DNA of 64,000 nt from Anaerolineales bacterium. Its GTDB lineage: Bacteria; Chloroflexota; Anaerolineae; Anaerolineales; UBA4823. How positions within the stretch are numbered: position 1 is the stretch's first letter; the number at the start of each line of letters is the position of its first letter. Made by a program: the position numbers and the translations under genes. Location: positions 62,001-126,000 of the forward strand of contig PQAL01000019.1 in assembly GCA_003105035.1 (NCBI GenBank). Reading direction: 5' to 3'. Positions 27,646 through 36,744 of this stretch are shown piece by piece. The notes below the pieces were generated by a model that ran no database searches, was not told the origin of the DNA, and worked only from the letters and a program-made list of their open reading frames with translations.

Positions 27646-29049
27646 TTAAAACTTTTTCTCCATCAGGTAGAGCACCCGGCCGGAATCGATGATCGGTGTC
27701 CGGTCATCGATATTAAAATACCTGCTGAAGGCAGATTCGAATCCATCCTGATGGTAATCTATGAAAATATCAGACCGGCTGGACAGGAGCACCTGAACCT
27801 GTGAATCATCCTTAGGTACCCATTCGATGATCAGCCAGTGACCAAGTTCATGAAAGTAATCTGCCAGGAGGAAGAGAGGCACATTATTCGAAATCGCCAG
27901 GTGATGGATGATCGCCAGGGCCAGCACTACATCTGCGGAGCCGCGTTGGAGGAGTGACAGGCGTTCGTGGCCATGCCAGCCGAGTGAAGGCGATGGGTTG
28001 CTGAAATCCATGATCAGGGGAAGTAAATTGTGCTCTGCCTGCTCCTTCATACGCAGGTAGTTGATCTCCACTGCAGCCGGGTCGACATCCATCGCCAGGG
28101 TTGAAGCACCCATCTCAGAAGCCAGGCGACTGAAATCACCCGTATTCGCCCCCAGATCCCACACCCTGGCTGGTTGAACACGCTCCAGGTATTGGGTAAC
28201 CACCTGCCGCTTGTGTTCCATGGCAGGAGGAGAATAATGGCCAGCAGATGCAGCGTAGTAGTCGCCCCACTCGGTACCGGCTGGCTTCCAGTCCAGCTTA
28301 CGAGTGGCATTCTCCAGGCTGTCAATCAACCCCAATAACGATAGTTTGCTAATTTTCCTGGATGAAACGACTTTATCCTGCTTGCCACCAGCATAGCGTT
28401 TTTGCGCGGATGCGTGCAAGTGTATGTGCGTGGCCAGGCCAAAGGAATAATGCGTGCGTCTGGGCAGCAGCGCTGAAGCGAGATCGAGTGGCACGCCATC
28501 CAGGTGCACCCGCAGCAGCTGCCCCAAGCGGATATCGCGATGAGCCATGAGTGCCAGGGGCGCCAGGAAATGCTGGCAGTATTGGCGGTAGGCAACCCAG
28601 GGCTCACCTTCCCGGTAACGTTCGAAGGACAGCGTATCGATCAGGATGGGCTTCCCGTCCATAAACTGGATATTGTAGGCGCTGGCATCTTTAAGCACCA
28701 TTCCCGCTTGTAAGGCAAGGTTTTGGATATACAGGGTAGCCAGGGCAGCATCCTTGAGCTGGCTGAAACACCATTCATACGGATAAGAGATGAAAGGCAA
28801 TAACTCGGGTTGGATGACCCGGGAAGCTGCTAATGGGTCGACGGGGGCCGTATCAACTTCGCGATGGGGGATGAGCAGCCCTGCGCCTGCCAACCTGGCG
28901 TACAGCCCAGAGCTCATCAGCAGGTCATATTGTTCCCGGTACACATGGTTGATCTGCCGGTATAAGATCCCGTCGCGTTGGAACAGGAAACCACTCGGGT
29001 CGCGAAACGAAGCACCTAAACGCTGCTCAGGGTTGTTTGGTGAGGTCAT
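27646..29049 (-). CDS. kinase-like/SAM-dependent methyltransferase fusion protein
   Basis: This 467-residue protein has two parts. Residues 90-145 contain KDASAYNIQFMDGKPILIDT, which resembles the catalytic loop and metal-binding aspartate of a small-molecule kinase (Asp121, Asn126, Asp138). Residues 296-410 form a class I methyltransferase with motif I VWDLGANTGDFSRLA and the acidic ribose-binding Asp321 (LAMDVDP), then DVVLALAIIHHLAI. No signal peptide is present. It overlaps the end of the DPGSGS small-protein gene by 23 bases, so the two are coupled. The substrate is unknown. Proteins of this architecture have been noted near polysaccharide and nodulation-type genes, which is family lore rather than evidence here. 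Confidence 0.85.
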   Translation of the reverse strand: MTSPNNPEQRLGASFRDPSGFLFQRDGILYRQINHVYREQYDLLMSSGLYARLAGAGLLIPHREVDTAPVDPLAASRVIQPELLPFISYPYEWCFSQLKDAALATLYIQNLALQAGMVLKDASAYNIQFMDGKPILIDTLSFERYREGEPWVAYRQYCQHFLAPLALMAHRDIRLGQLLRVHLDGVPLDLASALLPRRTHYSFGLATHIHLHASAQKRYAGGKQDKVVSSRKISKLSLLGLIDSLENATRKLDWKPAGTEWGDYYAASAGHYSPPAMEHKRQVVTQYLERVQPARVWDLGANTGDFSRLASEMGASTLAMDVDPAAVEINYLRMKEQAEHNLLPLIMDFSNPSPSLGWHGHERLSLLQRGSADVVLALAIIHHLAISNNVPLFLLADYFHELGHWLIIEWVPKDDSQVQVLLSSRSDIFIDYHQDGFESAFSRYFNIDDRTPIIDSGRVLYLMEKKF

Positions 29050-29233
29050 CCTGGTCTATTTCAGCGCTGCGTTTGAATAAGCCCTTGATCTTCTTCCAGA
29101 AAACCTTGAGAACGATCCCGACCGTCATTAATCCAGCGATCAACACCTGGACAATGATGCTGCCGCTGCCCGGATCCAGGTACGCAAGGGAGCGGAAGTG
29201 GGGAGCAAATAGGTTGAAAAGATTTTCGATCAT
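29027..29233 (-). CDS. small DPGSGS-motif membrane protein
   Basis: This 68-residue protein starts at the ATG at 29233 with GAGG upstream. It has AYLDPGSGSIIVQ at residues 18-30, a transmembrane helix (VLIAGLMTVGIVLKVFW), and a basic segment KKIKGLFKRS. The YLDPGSGS-helix-WKKIK pattern recurs in small proteins of many bacteria but has no assigned function that I know of. Its C-terminal codons overlap the methyltransferase start by 23 bases. The overlap argues that the two products act together, perhaps with this one as a membrane anchor. Confidence 0.8.
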   Translation of the reverse strand: MIENLFNLFAPHFRSLAYLDPGSGSIIVQVLIAGLMTVGIVLKVFWKKIKGLFKRSAEIDQDDLTKQP

Positions 29234-29264
29234 GCAGCCTCGCAGGTAAAAATTTGCCAACAAA

Positions 29265-29951
29265 TCATGCCGGCTGGTGTGAAACCTGTGATTTCACGAT
29301 ACGGACGAGAAAGGCTCCGTGAATAGCCCCTACGATCAGGCCTGTGAGCAGCAAGATGCCAGCCATGAACAGGATGATCGAGGAGAGTTGGGTAAACCTC
29401 ATCGCGTTGTCGATGCCCCAAAAAATGATCGGCATACCGACCAGCCAGGCGAGCATATTGGCGGGAACCCATATTCCAGCCCCCTGGACAGTTTTGCGCA
29501 AGACGAGCCACTGGGCGAAGGATAAAACTGCCCCTCCGACTGCACCAAGGCCAGCCGCCAGCAGCAGGAACACCCATTGCTCCGGTTCGTGGGCAGGGAT
29601 TGAAGCTTGCGCAGTTGCCTCACCCAGGCTCATGAGAGTGGAGGGCAGGTACCCCAGCACGTATGCCAGCAACGCCCCCAGCAGGGTCGCCAGCCACCAG
29701 GCAGCCTGGCGGATTTTTGGAAACCAGGGATGCATGGCCCACCACTGTAGTAATCCGACCAGGGTGGCTTCGATGACGCCACTGACGACCGCCACCAGGA
29801 ATGTAAGTAAAATAGTTATGTAGTTGTTAGTGCTGCCAAGCGAGGCGATGATGGCGGCACCGACGCCAAATGTCAACCCCAGCCCGAACATCTCGCCGAG
29901 ACCGTTGGCAAGCACCCAACGTAACCACAAGGAGGCATAGCGTCCAGGCAT
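29265..29951 (-). CDS. multi-pass membrane protein of unknown function
   Basis: This 228-residue protein has about six hydrophobic helices (for example GLGLTFGVGAAIIASL, ILLTFLVAVVSGVI, WLATLLGALLAYVLGYL, FLLLAAGLGAVGGAVL and IILFMAGILLLTGLIVG). Repeated glycine and small-residue patterns suggest an internal repeat. Its ATG overlaps the stop of the DUF711 gene by one base (TAATG), so the two are translationally coupled. No transporter signature was recognised. The gene ends 31 bases before the DPGSGS gene. Confidence 0.85.
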   Translation of the reverse strand: MPGRYASLWLRWVLANGLGEMFGLGLTFGVGAAIIASLGSTNNYITILLTFLVAVVSGVIEATLVGLLQWWAMHPWFPKIRQAAWWLATLLGALLAYVLGYLPSTLMSLGEATAQASIPAHEPEQWVFLLLAAGLGAVGGAVLSFAQWLVLRKTVQGAGIWVPANMLAWLVGMPIIFWGIDNAMRFTQLSSIILFMAGILLLTGLIVGAIHGAFLVRIVKSQVSHQPA

Positions 29952-31171
29952 TACCTGGCCCTTGGGTGCAGGCTGAATGATTCGTCTTTATTCAAAAAAC
30001 CTCCCAGCGGCTGTGCAGTGAGCGGCAGGATGCGGCTATTGGCAAAATAGGGGAAATCGAAGCCGGTTGGGTCACCAGCTTTTTTGTTTGGGATGGGCAT
30101 CAATCGGGCGGTGAGGGGTTTGGCCAGGCGAGTAGAGAGGCTTGCCAGGTCGAGCAGGACAGCCCCCAGCTGTTCCACGCTGGTGTCACCTGGTAGTGGG
30201 ACCGTATCCAGGCCTGTACCACACACCGCCGAATAAAGCAGCAGGTCTTTCACACCCAGAAGTCCTTCTGCTGCGCGCCGGGCGAGTGTGGCATCTTCAA
30301 GCAAAGGTAACATCAAGCCACTGAAGCCAGCTCGGGGGAATTCAGCCTTGTCCAGCGTGTCTGCCAGGATCGCCGCTGCAGCCAGCGAGCCGTGATTACC
30401 TACGGCCCGAATTCCCAGGCGCTCCAAGGTAGTCCCCAGCGAAATTTCCTCAGAAGGGAAGGGAGCCAGGGAAAAATCTATCCCACCAAAGCTTACCCGG
30501 GTCTGCTTTTCAATGCGCTGGGCGAGCCGGGTCAGCAGCCGTGCATGGGTCTCAATCGATTTCACCAGACTGTCACGCGCTTCCTGAAGGTTGGCAACCT
30601 GGCTGAAGGCGGCGACGGCCAGGTCGGCAGCCTCGGTGGCGAGAGCAAAGGATGGCTCACCCCCCTGGTGATAGGCAGCGGGGAAAAAAGGTGAACCGGC
30701 TGGGACGTTGGCCAGGGCAGCAAAGCGCAGGTTGGCAAAACCATCTGCAGCGATAACGCTGGCCCTGTGAATCACACGGGCACACTCAATAACTGCCGGG
30801 AGTGACACCCGCGCATCCTGAGTGGTTAGCGATCCGGCAAAAAAGGCATTTTTCGTGGCAGCCAGGGCCTCGGGGATAACCGCATAAGCCTCAGGCGTCT
30901 CAGGGAAAGCCGGTCCAACGGACACATAGGAAAATCCCCTTTGAGCAGCTTTGTCTTCGAGCTCATGGGCAAACCTGGAAAGCTTACCTTCTTTAAAATC
31001 TGCCAACAGTTTACTGAACGGGATGATGGCCAGACGGCTGGATTGGACTTCGTAACCGAACTCGCTGAAAATGGGCTGGGCGATGATCAGGAACTCACCC
31101 GCCAGGTCGAGTCGACGCTCATCCAGAGGGTAGGAAGGGTCGATAAAGCAGGTGATGGAGCGGATCTTCAT
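29951..31171 (-). CDS. DUF711/UPF0210-family protein
   Basis: This 406-residue protein starts at the ATG at 31171 and begins MKIRSITCFIDP, the usual DUF711 start. Conserved stretches include the glycine-rich SVGPAFPETPEAYAVIPEAL, RFAALANVPAGSPFFPAAYH and SAVCGTGLDTVPLPGD. The family is thought to have a glycyl-radical-enzyme-like barrel fold without an established reaction. No start with a ribosome-binding site was seen further upstream, so the longer open frame from 31288 was not used. It leads an apparent four-gene minus-strand unit with the membrane protein, the DPGSGS protein and the methyltransferase. Confidence 0.9.
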   Translation of the reverse strand: MKIRSITCFIDPSYPLDERRLDLAGEFLIIAQPIFSEFGYEVQSSRLAIIPFSKLLADFKEGKLSRFAHELEDKAAQRGFSYVSVGPAFPETPEAYAVIPEALAATKNAFFAGSLTTQDARVSLPAVIECARVIHRASVIAADGFANLRFAALANVPAGSPFFPAAYHQGGEPSFALATEAADLAVAAFSQVANLQEARDSLVKSIETHARLLTRLAQRIEKQTRVSFGGIDFSLAPFPSEEISLGTTLERLGIRAVGNHGSLAAAAILADTLDKAEFPRAGFSGLMLPLLEDATLARRAAEGLLGVKDLLLYSAVCGTGLDTVPLPGDTSVEQLGAVLLDLASLSTRLAKPLTARLMPIPNKKAGDPTGFDFPYFANSRILPLTAQPLGGFLNKDESFSLHPRAR

Positions 31172-31270
31172 GCCTGGAATTCTATCAGGGTTGGAAATCC
31201 CGGGCAAGATGAGATTATAAATTCTGATGGGAGAACATGACACATGAATAATGTTGGCAGAGAAAATGTA

Positions 31271-31301
31271 CTGGACAGGCCGACCCATCCAACCTGTCCA
31301 G
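31271..31301 (-). terminator. terminator after the kinase-fold gene
   Basis: CTGGACAGG (31301-31293, read on the minus strand) pairs with CCTGTCCAG (31279-31271). TACATTTTCTC follows. It separates the APH-like gene from the DUF711 unit. Confidence 0.6.
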
Positions 31302-31426
31302 ACGTTATGATGGCACCCCCTTGCTAACTGCCTTTAATACATCAGGCGCACAAGCGCAATAATTTAATTTTTGGTAAATCACTCCTGCATATACATCTTA
31401 TTCAATGGACATCATTCTAACAGTGG

Positions 31427-32761
31427 TCAGATACGGTCCAAGAGTCGGTAGGCTTCATCCGCCATGACCGATTCAAACGGTTGGGGGATCACAGAGGGAT
31501 ACATACTTTGCCCCATGAAATCGGAATTACGATTTATCTGCTCGGTGAGGTGCAACAACCGGCTCAGCCCTACCCGGTAAGCCGCGGATACGACATAACC
31601 GAAGCGGACCAGCTGGGAATCGATACGGCAGCCGCTATCTTGTAATCCATTGACATAGCTGGTGAACAATGTCTCCGAGATATCATGCAGGCGGTAATTA
31701 CGTAGATTCAAGTAGGTGCCATACACCAGCTGGCCAAGGTCATCACCCAGGGCTTCAATACCGGTCAGCGACCAATCCATGGCCACCGTCTGGTCCAGTT
31801 TGCGGGGTGAATGGCGCGAGATGAAATTCACTGGGTTCGTATCACCGTGACTGATCGTTTTTGGCAGCTGTTCTAATTTGGCCAGGAAGCGGTCATGATC
31901 ATTCAGCAAGCTGCGGAAGCTATCCAGCTCAGGGTTGGGATAAACCTGCCACACTTGGGGATGATCCCACGGGAAATCCTGCCATGGGATGAATGACAGC
32001 CACTGCCGCGTACGGTGCCTGGACAGCCAGGGAAAGGTTGGCAGCTGGCGGCGGGAGATATAAATGCCATTGAAACGACCCAGGTGGCGGGCAGCCATTG
32101 CATAACGCGCCAACGGCCAATTCCCCGAGTAGGTATCACTGACATCCTCCAACCACATCCCAGCAATATTCCCCGGGATTTCCTGGGCTTCGTAACAACG
32201 TGGAGCAGTGACACCCTCCGGTAGCCCATCCAGCCAGCCGGATTGGTAGATGAGCAGCTCACGTTTCCAATAATTCCAGTGGGTTGGGTCATTTCCTTCA
32301 CCGTAGTTACTATAACCCAGATTGGCCGGCGACTGGATCACCTTGAGGATCACTGACCAATCCAGCCACTCACCCCGGTCAACACCAACACCTTCAAACC
32401 GGTACAGGCCTGCACTTACCGGGTTAGCTGATTTACCATCCATATTGCGCGTGCGCCATCCCTGGATTTGAAAATTATTCCGGTTCAACGATCTCCTGAC
32501 CACGGAAGATAAGCGCGATTTGTTGATCGAGCGTAGTGCTGCCGGGATGTCATTCTCGAGGGCGAAACAGCCGTGGTAATCGATACAAACACGCAGCGAA
32601 TCAGGCCCACCCATTACATTATTCATTTGATTGGATGGGAGCGGACGTTTGTAGATTTTGGTGCTTGTGACGGGAGGTTTTTCACTTTCTTTTCCATAAA
32701 ACGATAGATACCCAGTGGCTGCTGGGCGCTGCCTCAGGAAGCTACTTTTGTATGTGTCCAT
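31427..32761 (-). CDS. aminoglycoside-phosphotransferase-like kinase-fold protein
   Basis: This 444-residue protein carries the APH catalytic loop ISHGDTNPVNFI (His-Gly-Asp and downstream Asn) and the metal-binding DWSLTGIEALGDDLGQL motif. These are the key residues of the choline/aminoglycoside kinase fold. The first 110 residues are not recognisable and lack a clear ATP-binding lysine loop. GGAGGAAAAAT precedes the ATG. It stands alone between two terminators. The family covers antibiotic kinases, homoserine and choline kinases and many uncharacterised proteins, so the substrate cannot be assigned. Confidence 0.85.
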   Translation of the reverse strand: MDTYKSSFLRQRPAATGYLSFYGKESEKPPVTSTKIYKRPLPSNQMNNVMGGPDSLRVCIDYHGCFALENDIPAALRSINKSRLSSVVRRSLNRNNFQIQGWRTRNMDGKSANPVSAGLYRFEGVGVDRGEWLDWSVILKVIQSPANLGYSNYGEGNDPTHWNYWKRELLIYQSGWLDGLPEGVTAPRCYEAQEIPGNIAGMWLEDVSDTYSGNWPLARYAMAARHLGRFNGIYISRRQLPTFPWLSRHRTRQWLSFIPWQDFPWDHPQVWQVYPNPELDSFRSLLNDHDRFLAKLEQLPKTISHGDTNPVNFISRHSPRKLDQTVAMDWSLTGIEALGDDLGQLVYGTYLNLRNYRLHDISETLFTSYVNGLQDSGCRIDSQLVRFGYVVSAAYRVGLSRLLHLTEQINRNSDFMGQSMYPSVIPQPFESVMADEAYRLLDRI

Positions 32762-32982
32762 ATTTTTCCTCCATAACCCCTCGCTAAGAGTAATTCGTTT
32801 GGATGTAGAACCTCAATTCACCCACAAGATGAATGGAAGATTAAGGATATTTTAAAGAAAAATAACAGAGCTAACATTGGAAAGAATTGGGGTTAATTGG
32901 CATGTTGCCAATTGTCTATCAACTACCCGCTTGAACTAGTGGGAGACATCAATCCAGGGCGAGTTTTAGCAATTGATTAATT

Positions 32983-33013
32983 AAAACAGGCTCCGTACAG
33001 GCAGCCTGTTTTT
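32983..33013. terminator. bidirectional terminator after the multicopper oxidase gene
   Basis: AAAACAGGCT at 32983-32992 pairs with AGCCTGTTTT at 33003-33012, with T-rich tails in both directions. The gap 32762-33065 holds this hairpin and otherwise only A/T-rich sequence. Confidence 0.75.
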
Positions 33014-33065
33014 AGCTTTCGATTTCCCCCTGATTGATTAAGCGCCAATAAATGATTTCAGTTGA

Positions 33066-35372
33066 TTAGTAATCGAGCCCGATACGATATTGACGACTTG
33101 GCTCATCCTGGTTCGGTGTGATCATGTCGGGGCGCATCATCTCGTTGTCTTCATGATCCACAATATGGCAATGCCAGACATACCCACCTCCCCCAGCACT
33201 CGGATCAAAGCTCAGGTGGCAATTTGTAGATGGTGTTGTTGGATCGATACCCTGGGGTGCCCAGCGGATAAGGAAGCGAGTCACCATCCCAGGCGGAGCC
33301 ATCACGGTATCTTTCCAGCCAGCCTCCTGGGGCAAGGCCGCTTTGACAGGACCTTTCAGGAACGGGGTCACATCAGGATTACCACCATATTTTCCACCAA
33401 TCGGTGTGTCATAGGCCAGGGGTGGCCCATAAGCAGGGATGAATACACCCGGTCCAACATTCATTTTCATTGTGAAATCAAACCCGGCAGGAAATGCCGT
33501 GGAATACGCTGCAAAATACTTTTTCGTGTCGTATGCTTGCCTACTTTGGAGCTGGAATTGAGCCAGGTGGGTATGGATAGGGTGGGCATCTGCAGTCGTG
33601 TTGACAATTTCCCATAGCTCCGTATCACCTTCAGTCGGAATTTCTGACAGGTAATTTCCATGCCCATCATCGATGAAGCCCGGAATGGGGCTCTTGGTGT
33701 AGATGGGCATCATGGGATCCGTGTTATCAACACCAGTGATGCGGTACCCGTCCCACTTCGTATTATTGACCAGGATCTCAAGCGGCCCACCAGGATAAGC
33801 AGTCAGGACCCCAGTAACCGGATCAATTGCATTTTGAGGCATGCCCATGATCTCGTTCAGGGTTAGCTGGCGGGTCTTAGCAAGTGGGGCAAGCGTCAAA
33901 TCATTGATCACGGGCCGGATAAACGCAGTAGGGTCCGGATTGTAACTTGTATCGACAACTGCACCACCAGTCACCACAAATTGCATAATCTTACCGGTTG
34001 TGGCACCCTGCGGTGATGCACCGCCGGGATAGGGCGCTTTGGCTGTGTTCTTCAGCAACCATTTTCCTGAATATGGCACTCCATTGGGCCCGACCACTGT
34101 TCCAGCATATCCCGCGAAGTCAACGATTACCCAATAACGCTCGCCGGGCATCATTAATAGCTTGTTGTTTACTGCTGCAGCAGGGTCGATCCTGACCGGT
34201 TTGTTCAGGTAGCCACCATCAGTAGCGACAACCCACAGCGGAGGCCCGAAGTTCTTAGATACCGGATCAACCAGGCTCAGCTCATAGCTTCGGGCATTTG
34301 AGCCATTGATGAACATTAAGAGGTAACGCCGCTGCTCCACGGTCTTGCGTGGCCAGGTCTTGCCATTCACGCAAATGGTGTCACCGATAAACTCCGGCAC
34401 CCAGTAGGGGTGCTCAGGATTCAATGCCCATAACAACCCTCCGGCACTATCGGCAGGGAAGAAGAGCTGCCCATTCGTATCAAACATGCGGTCTTGTATC
34501 ACCAACGGGGTGATGGTATATCCCAGAGGTTGCCCTTCTACAAAAAAAGTAGGCAAGACGGTATCACCTGGATCTAAGATAAGATATGCACCTGCCAGGC
34601 CGCAATATACATTAAGGCGCGTCGCTCCCAGGGTATGGTCATGGAACCAGATCAGGGCTCCTTCCTGGTCGTTAAGATAATTGTAGATGCAGTAATTCTT
34701 TGGTGATAACCCATCCCTTGAATAGTAGCCACTTCCGACCTTCACCCCATCGCTGGTGAACCAGGCATCCGGCCCACCGTCCAATACAGGCGGGATGTAA
34801 CCACCATGCAGGTGTGGGACAGCCGGAATGGCATCCAGGTAGTTTTCGGCTCCTTCCTCACCTTTAACTGGTGGACGAGCCATATGATTCCACATATTCA
34901 TACCGTCATGCATGGGATCTGCCCAATGCAGGGTTTGATCGGTGGAATATTTATATGCCAGCACCTGGGTGCTTGCGGCAGAACCAAGGTTATTGATAAA
35001 TTTTATTTGGGTTGGGCTGTTCTTCGTCGCTAGAACTACCGGTCCAAGATAGCTTGCCCGGTTTGCTTGACCTGAACCAATATATGCCCAGGTAACGGTT
35101 CCTTGATAATTAGGGACGGTTCCAGTAGACAACACCATCGACAGCCTTTCGGTCATAGTTAAGTCGATTTGAGTGCCACTATCCACAAGTAGTGAATCTC
35201 CAGCGAGCAGGTCTGGCAACTCATCCACGAATTGAGGAATATTTTTGGGGTTTAATGGGATTTGGGTCGACTGGACTGCCTGAGCCCGCATCAGGAAGCT
35301 TCCGCGGGTTGCCAGGTAGGTAGTTGCCCCTCCTGCAGCTACTATTTTTATAAAGCCTTTACGTGTAAGCAT
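33066..35372 (-). CDS. multicopper oxidase, probably exported
   Basis: This 768-residue protein has all four copper-ligand segments of multicopper oxidases: HLHGG, IWFHDHTLGATR, HPIHTHLAQF and the type-1 site WHCHIVDHEDNEMM, whose Met is the axial ligand. The order and spacing resemble the bilirubin-oxidase/CotA group. The start is the ATG at 35372, preceded by GGAGGAAAAC. The N-terminus MLTRKGFIKIVAAGG resembles a weak Tat-type signal, with RK rather than RR. It may oxidise metals, phenols or pigments. The nearest partners are the Crp/Fnr gene upstream and the hemerythrin pseudogene beyond it. Confidence 0.94.
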   Translation of the reverse strand: MLTRKGFIKIVAAGGATTYLATRGSFLMRAQAVQSTQIPLNPKNIPQFVDELPDLLAGDSLLVDSGTQIDLTMTERLSMVLSTGTVPNYQGTVTWAYIGSGQANRASYLGPVVLATKNSPTQIKFINNLGSAASTQVLAYKYSTDQTLHWADPMHDGMNMWNHMARPPVKGEEGAENYLDAIPAVPHLHGGYIPPVLDGGPDAWFTSDGVKVGSGYYSRDGLSPKNYCIYNYLNDQEGALIWFHDHTLGATRLNVYCGLAGAYLILDPGDTVLPTFFVEGQPLGYTITPLVIQDRMFDTNGQLFFPADSAGGLLWALNPEHPYWVPEFIGDTICVNGKTWPRKTVEQRRYLLMFINGSNARSYELSLVDPVSKNFGPPLWVVATDGGYLNKPVRIDPAAAVNNKLLMMPGERYWVIVDFAGYAGTVVGPNGVPYSGKWLLKNTAKAPYPGGASPQGATTGKIMQFVVTGGAVVDTSYNPDPTAFIRPVINDLTLAPLAKTRQLTLNEIMGMPQNAIDPVTGVLTAYPGGPLEILVNNTKWDGYRITGVDNTDPMMPIYTKSPIPGFIDDGHGNYLSEIPTEGDTELWEIVNTTADAHPIHTHLAQFQLQSRQAYDTKKYFAAYSTAFPAGFDFTMKMNVGPGVFIPAYGPPLAYDTPIGGKYGGNPDVTPFLKGPVKAALPQEAGWKDTVMAPPGMVTRFLIRWAPQGIDPTTPSTNCHLSFDPSAGGGGYVWHCHIVDHEDNEMMRPDMITPNQDEPSRQYRIGLDY

Positions 35373-35529
35373 GTTTTCCTCCTCAATGAAATCTATTAAA
35401 ATTGCTTTTGACCTAGCTATCTTTGCTTCAACCAAATAGTTCCGATGTGCCAATATTATTTTATAAATTAATACCTGGTAAATAATTGGAAAAAATTTGC
35501 GTTTATTGGCTATTAATCAATTCTTTGCC

Positions 35530-35546
35530 GATCGATTTGTTCGATC
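35530..35546 (-). promoter_or_regulatory. 17-bp palindrome upstream of the multicopper oxidase gene
   Basis: GATCGA-N5-TCGATC is a perfect inverted repeat about 160 bases before the oxidase start. It may be a binding site for a dimeric regulator, for which the neighbouring Crp/Fnr protein is a candidate, though the sequence is not the canonical FNR box. The gap 35373-35871 holds this, a weak GCAGG/CCTGC hairpin at 35591-35611, and no convincing gene. Confidence 0.45.
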
Positions 35547-35871
35547 TCAATACCTACATGAGCTCAAACGAAACTGCAAGAATCAAAGTAGCAGGCTCTT
35601 TTCGAACCTGCCACTTAGTGATGATAAGCTACATATATCCATAAATATTATCTAATGCTCACCTTAAACCTGACCCAGTAGCCTACAAATATCCTCCGAC
35701 TTTTATCAAGAGATAGATTATTACTCTTGAACTTTCCATAAATTGCGGGAGTATGTAAATAACCTACCAAACCATAGCCAGCAGGCAAGTCCGTGGTTTT
35801 TGACACCTGTAAGCCGGCTATCGCGGCTATATATTCCAGCATAAGGAATGAATTGTATTATGAGCGCCAGC

Positions 35872-36576
35872 TTACAGCGAATTATCTTCGATAATCCGGA
35901 TCAGCCCATGCGGGTTACGGATGATGACCTTCTCACGCCCAGCCACGACCAACTCCTGCCCATGCCACTGGCTGAGGGTGCGGCTGGCGGTATAGAGGGT
36001 AGTGCCTGACATTTCTGCCAGGTCCCGGCGGGTGAGCCCGAGGTCGATCATGATCCCCTCCTTGACCCTTTTCCCCGATTGGGCAGCTAGGCGGATCAAA
36101 GTATGTGCCAGGCGCTGCTCCACACGTTGGGTGGTCACCTGGTGGAAGCGCTCCTGGATTTCGCTGAGCTGTTCAGACATGATCTTCATGGCATTCAATG
36201 CCAGCTGCGGGATGTGCATCACCTGTTGCATCATCTCATGCTGGTGCCAGGCAATGGCCTGACAATCCTCCGCTGCCTGGGCAGTCACTGGATATGTGCT
36301 GCCGGTCATTGCAACCAGACCAAATGGCTGGATGGGATTAACCACCTCGATCAATGACTGGCGGCCATCAGAGCCCAGGCGGAGCCTCTTTACCTGACCC
36401 CGCATAAGCACGAACATGTATTCTGCTGGATCACCCTGGTGGTAATAGAACCCGCCTGCATGCAGACGCTTTTCATGGGCTGCTTCGATCAATGACAATA
36501 CATCATTATGTTTCAACCCCATAAACAAGGAAATTCCTTCGATCTTGTCGACAGGAAAATCTGGTGTAATTTTCAT
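35872..36576 (-). CDS. Crp/Fnr-family transcription regulator
   Basis: This 234-residue protein has a cyclic-nucleotide-binding-like domain (GGFYYHQGDPAEYMFVLMRGQVKRLRL, about residues 41-67) and a C-terminal winged HTH (LTRRDLAEMSGTTLYTASRTLSQW, about 176-199). It has no N-terminal cysteine cluster, so it is not an oxygen-sensing FNR type. It is closer to Crp-like or DNR-type nitric-oxide regulators, a family guess from architecture only. It is divergent from the hemerythrin gene, with an inverted repeat in the shared promoter region. Confidence 0.93.
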   Translation of the reverse strand: MKITPDFPVDKIEGISLFMGLKHNDVLSLIEAAHEKRLHAGGFYYHQGDPAEYMFVLMRGQVKRLRLGSDGRQSLIEVVNPIQPFGLVAMTGSTYPVTAQAAEDCQAIAWHQHEMMQQVMHIPQLALNAMKIMSEQLSEIQERFHQVTTQRVEQRLAHTLIRLAAQSGKRVKEGIMIDLGLTRRDLAEMSGTTLYTASRTLSQWHGQELVVAGREKVIIRNPHGLIRIIEDNSL

Positions 36577-36599
36577 GCTCGGAGCAATTCTCCTAATTT

Positions 36600-36661
36600 A
36601 CGCTGGCGCAAAGACAGCTAATGGCGATCCCGATAAAATCTGCACAGTAAGGTGCCAGCGT
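36600..36661. promoter_or_regulatory. inverted repeat between crp-like and hemerythrin genes
   Basis: ACGCTGGC at 36600-36607 and GCCAGCGT at 36654-36661 are perfect inverted arms about 46 bases apart. They lie in the divergent promoter region of the regulator and the hemerythrin gene. Paired operator half-sites or a DNA-looping site are possible. No function is demonstrated. Confidence 0.4.
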
Positions 36662-36744
36662 TCATCGCCTGCATTGAAATCATACTATACACGACTTCCA
36701 TACTGGCAAATATCGTATTAGAAAACAGTTAAAGGATGGGAAAA

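Noticed and set aside
35648-35842. 64-residue minus-strand open frame between the oxidase and regulator genes
   Set aside because: No ribosome-binding site, no recognisable family, and a composition typical of a chance frame.
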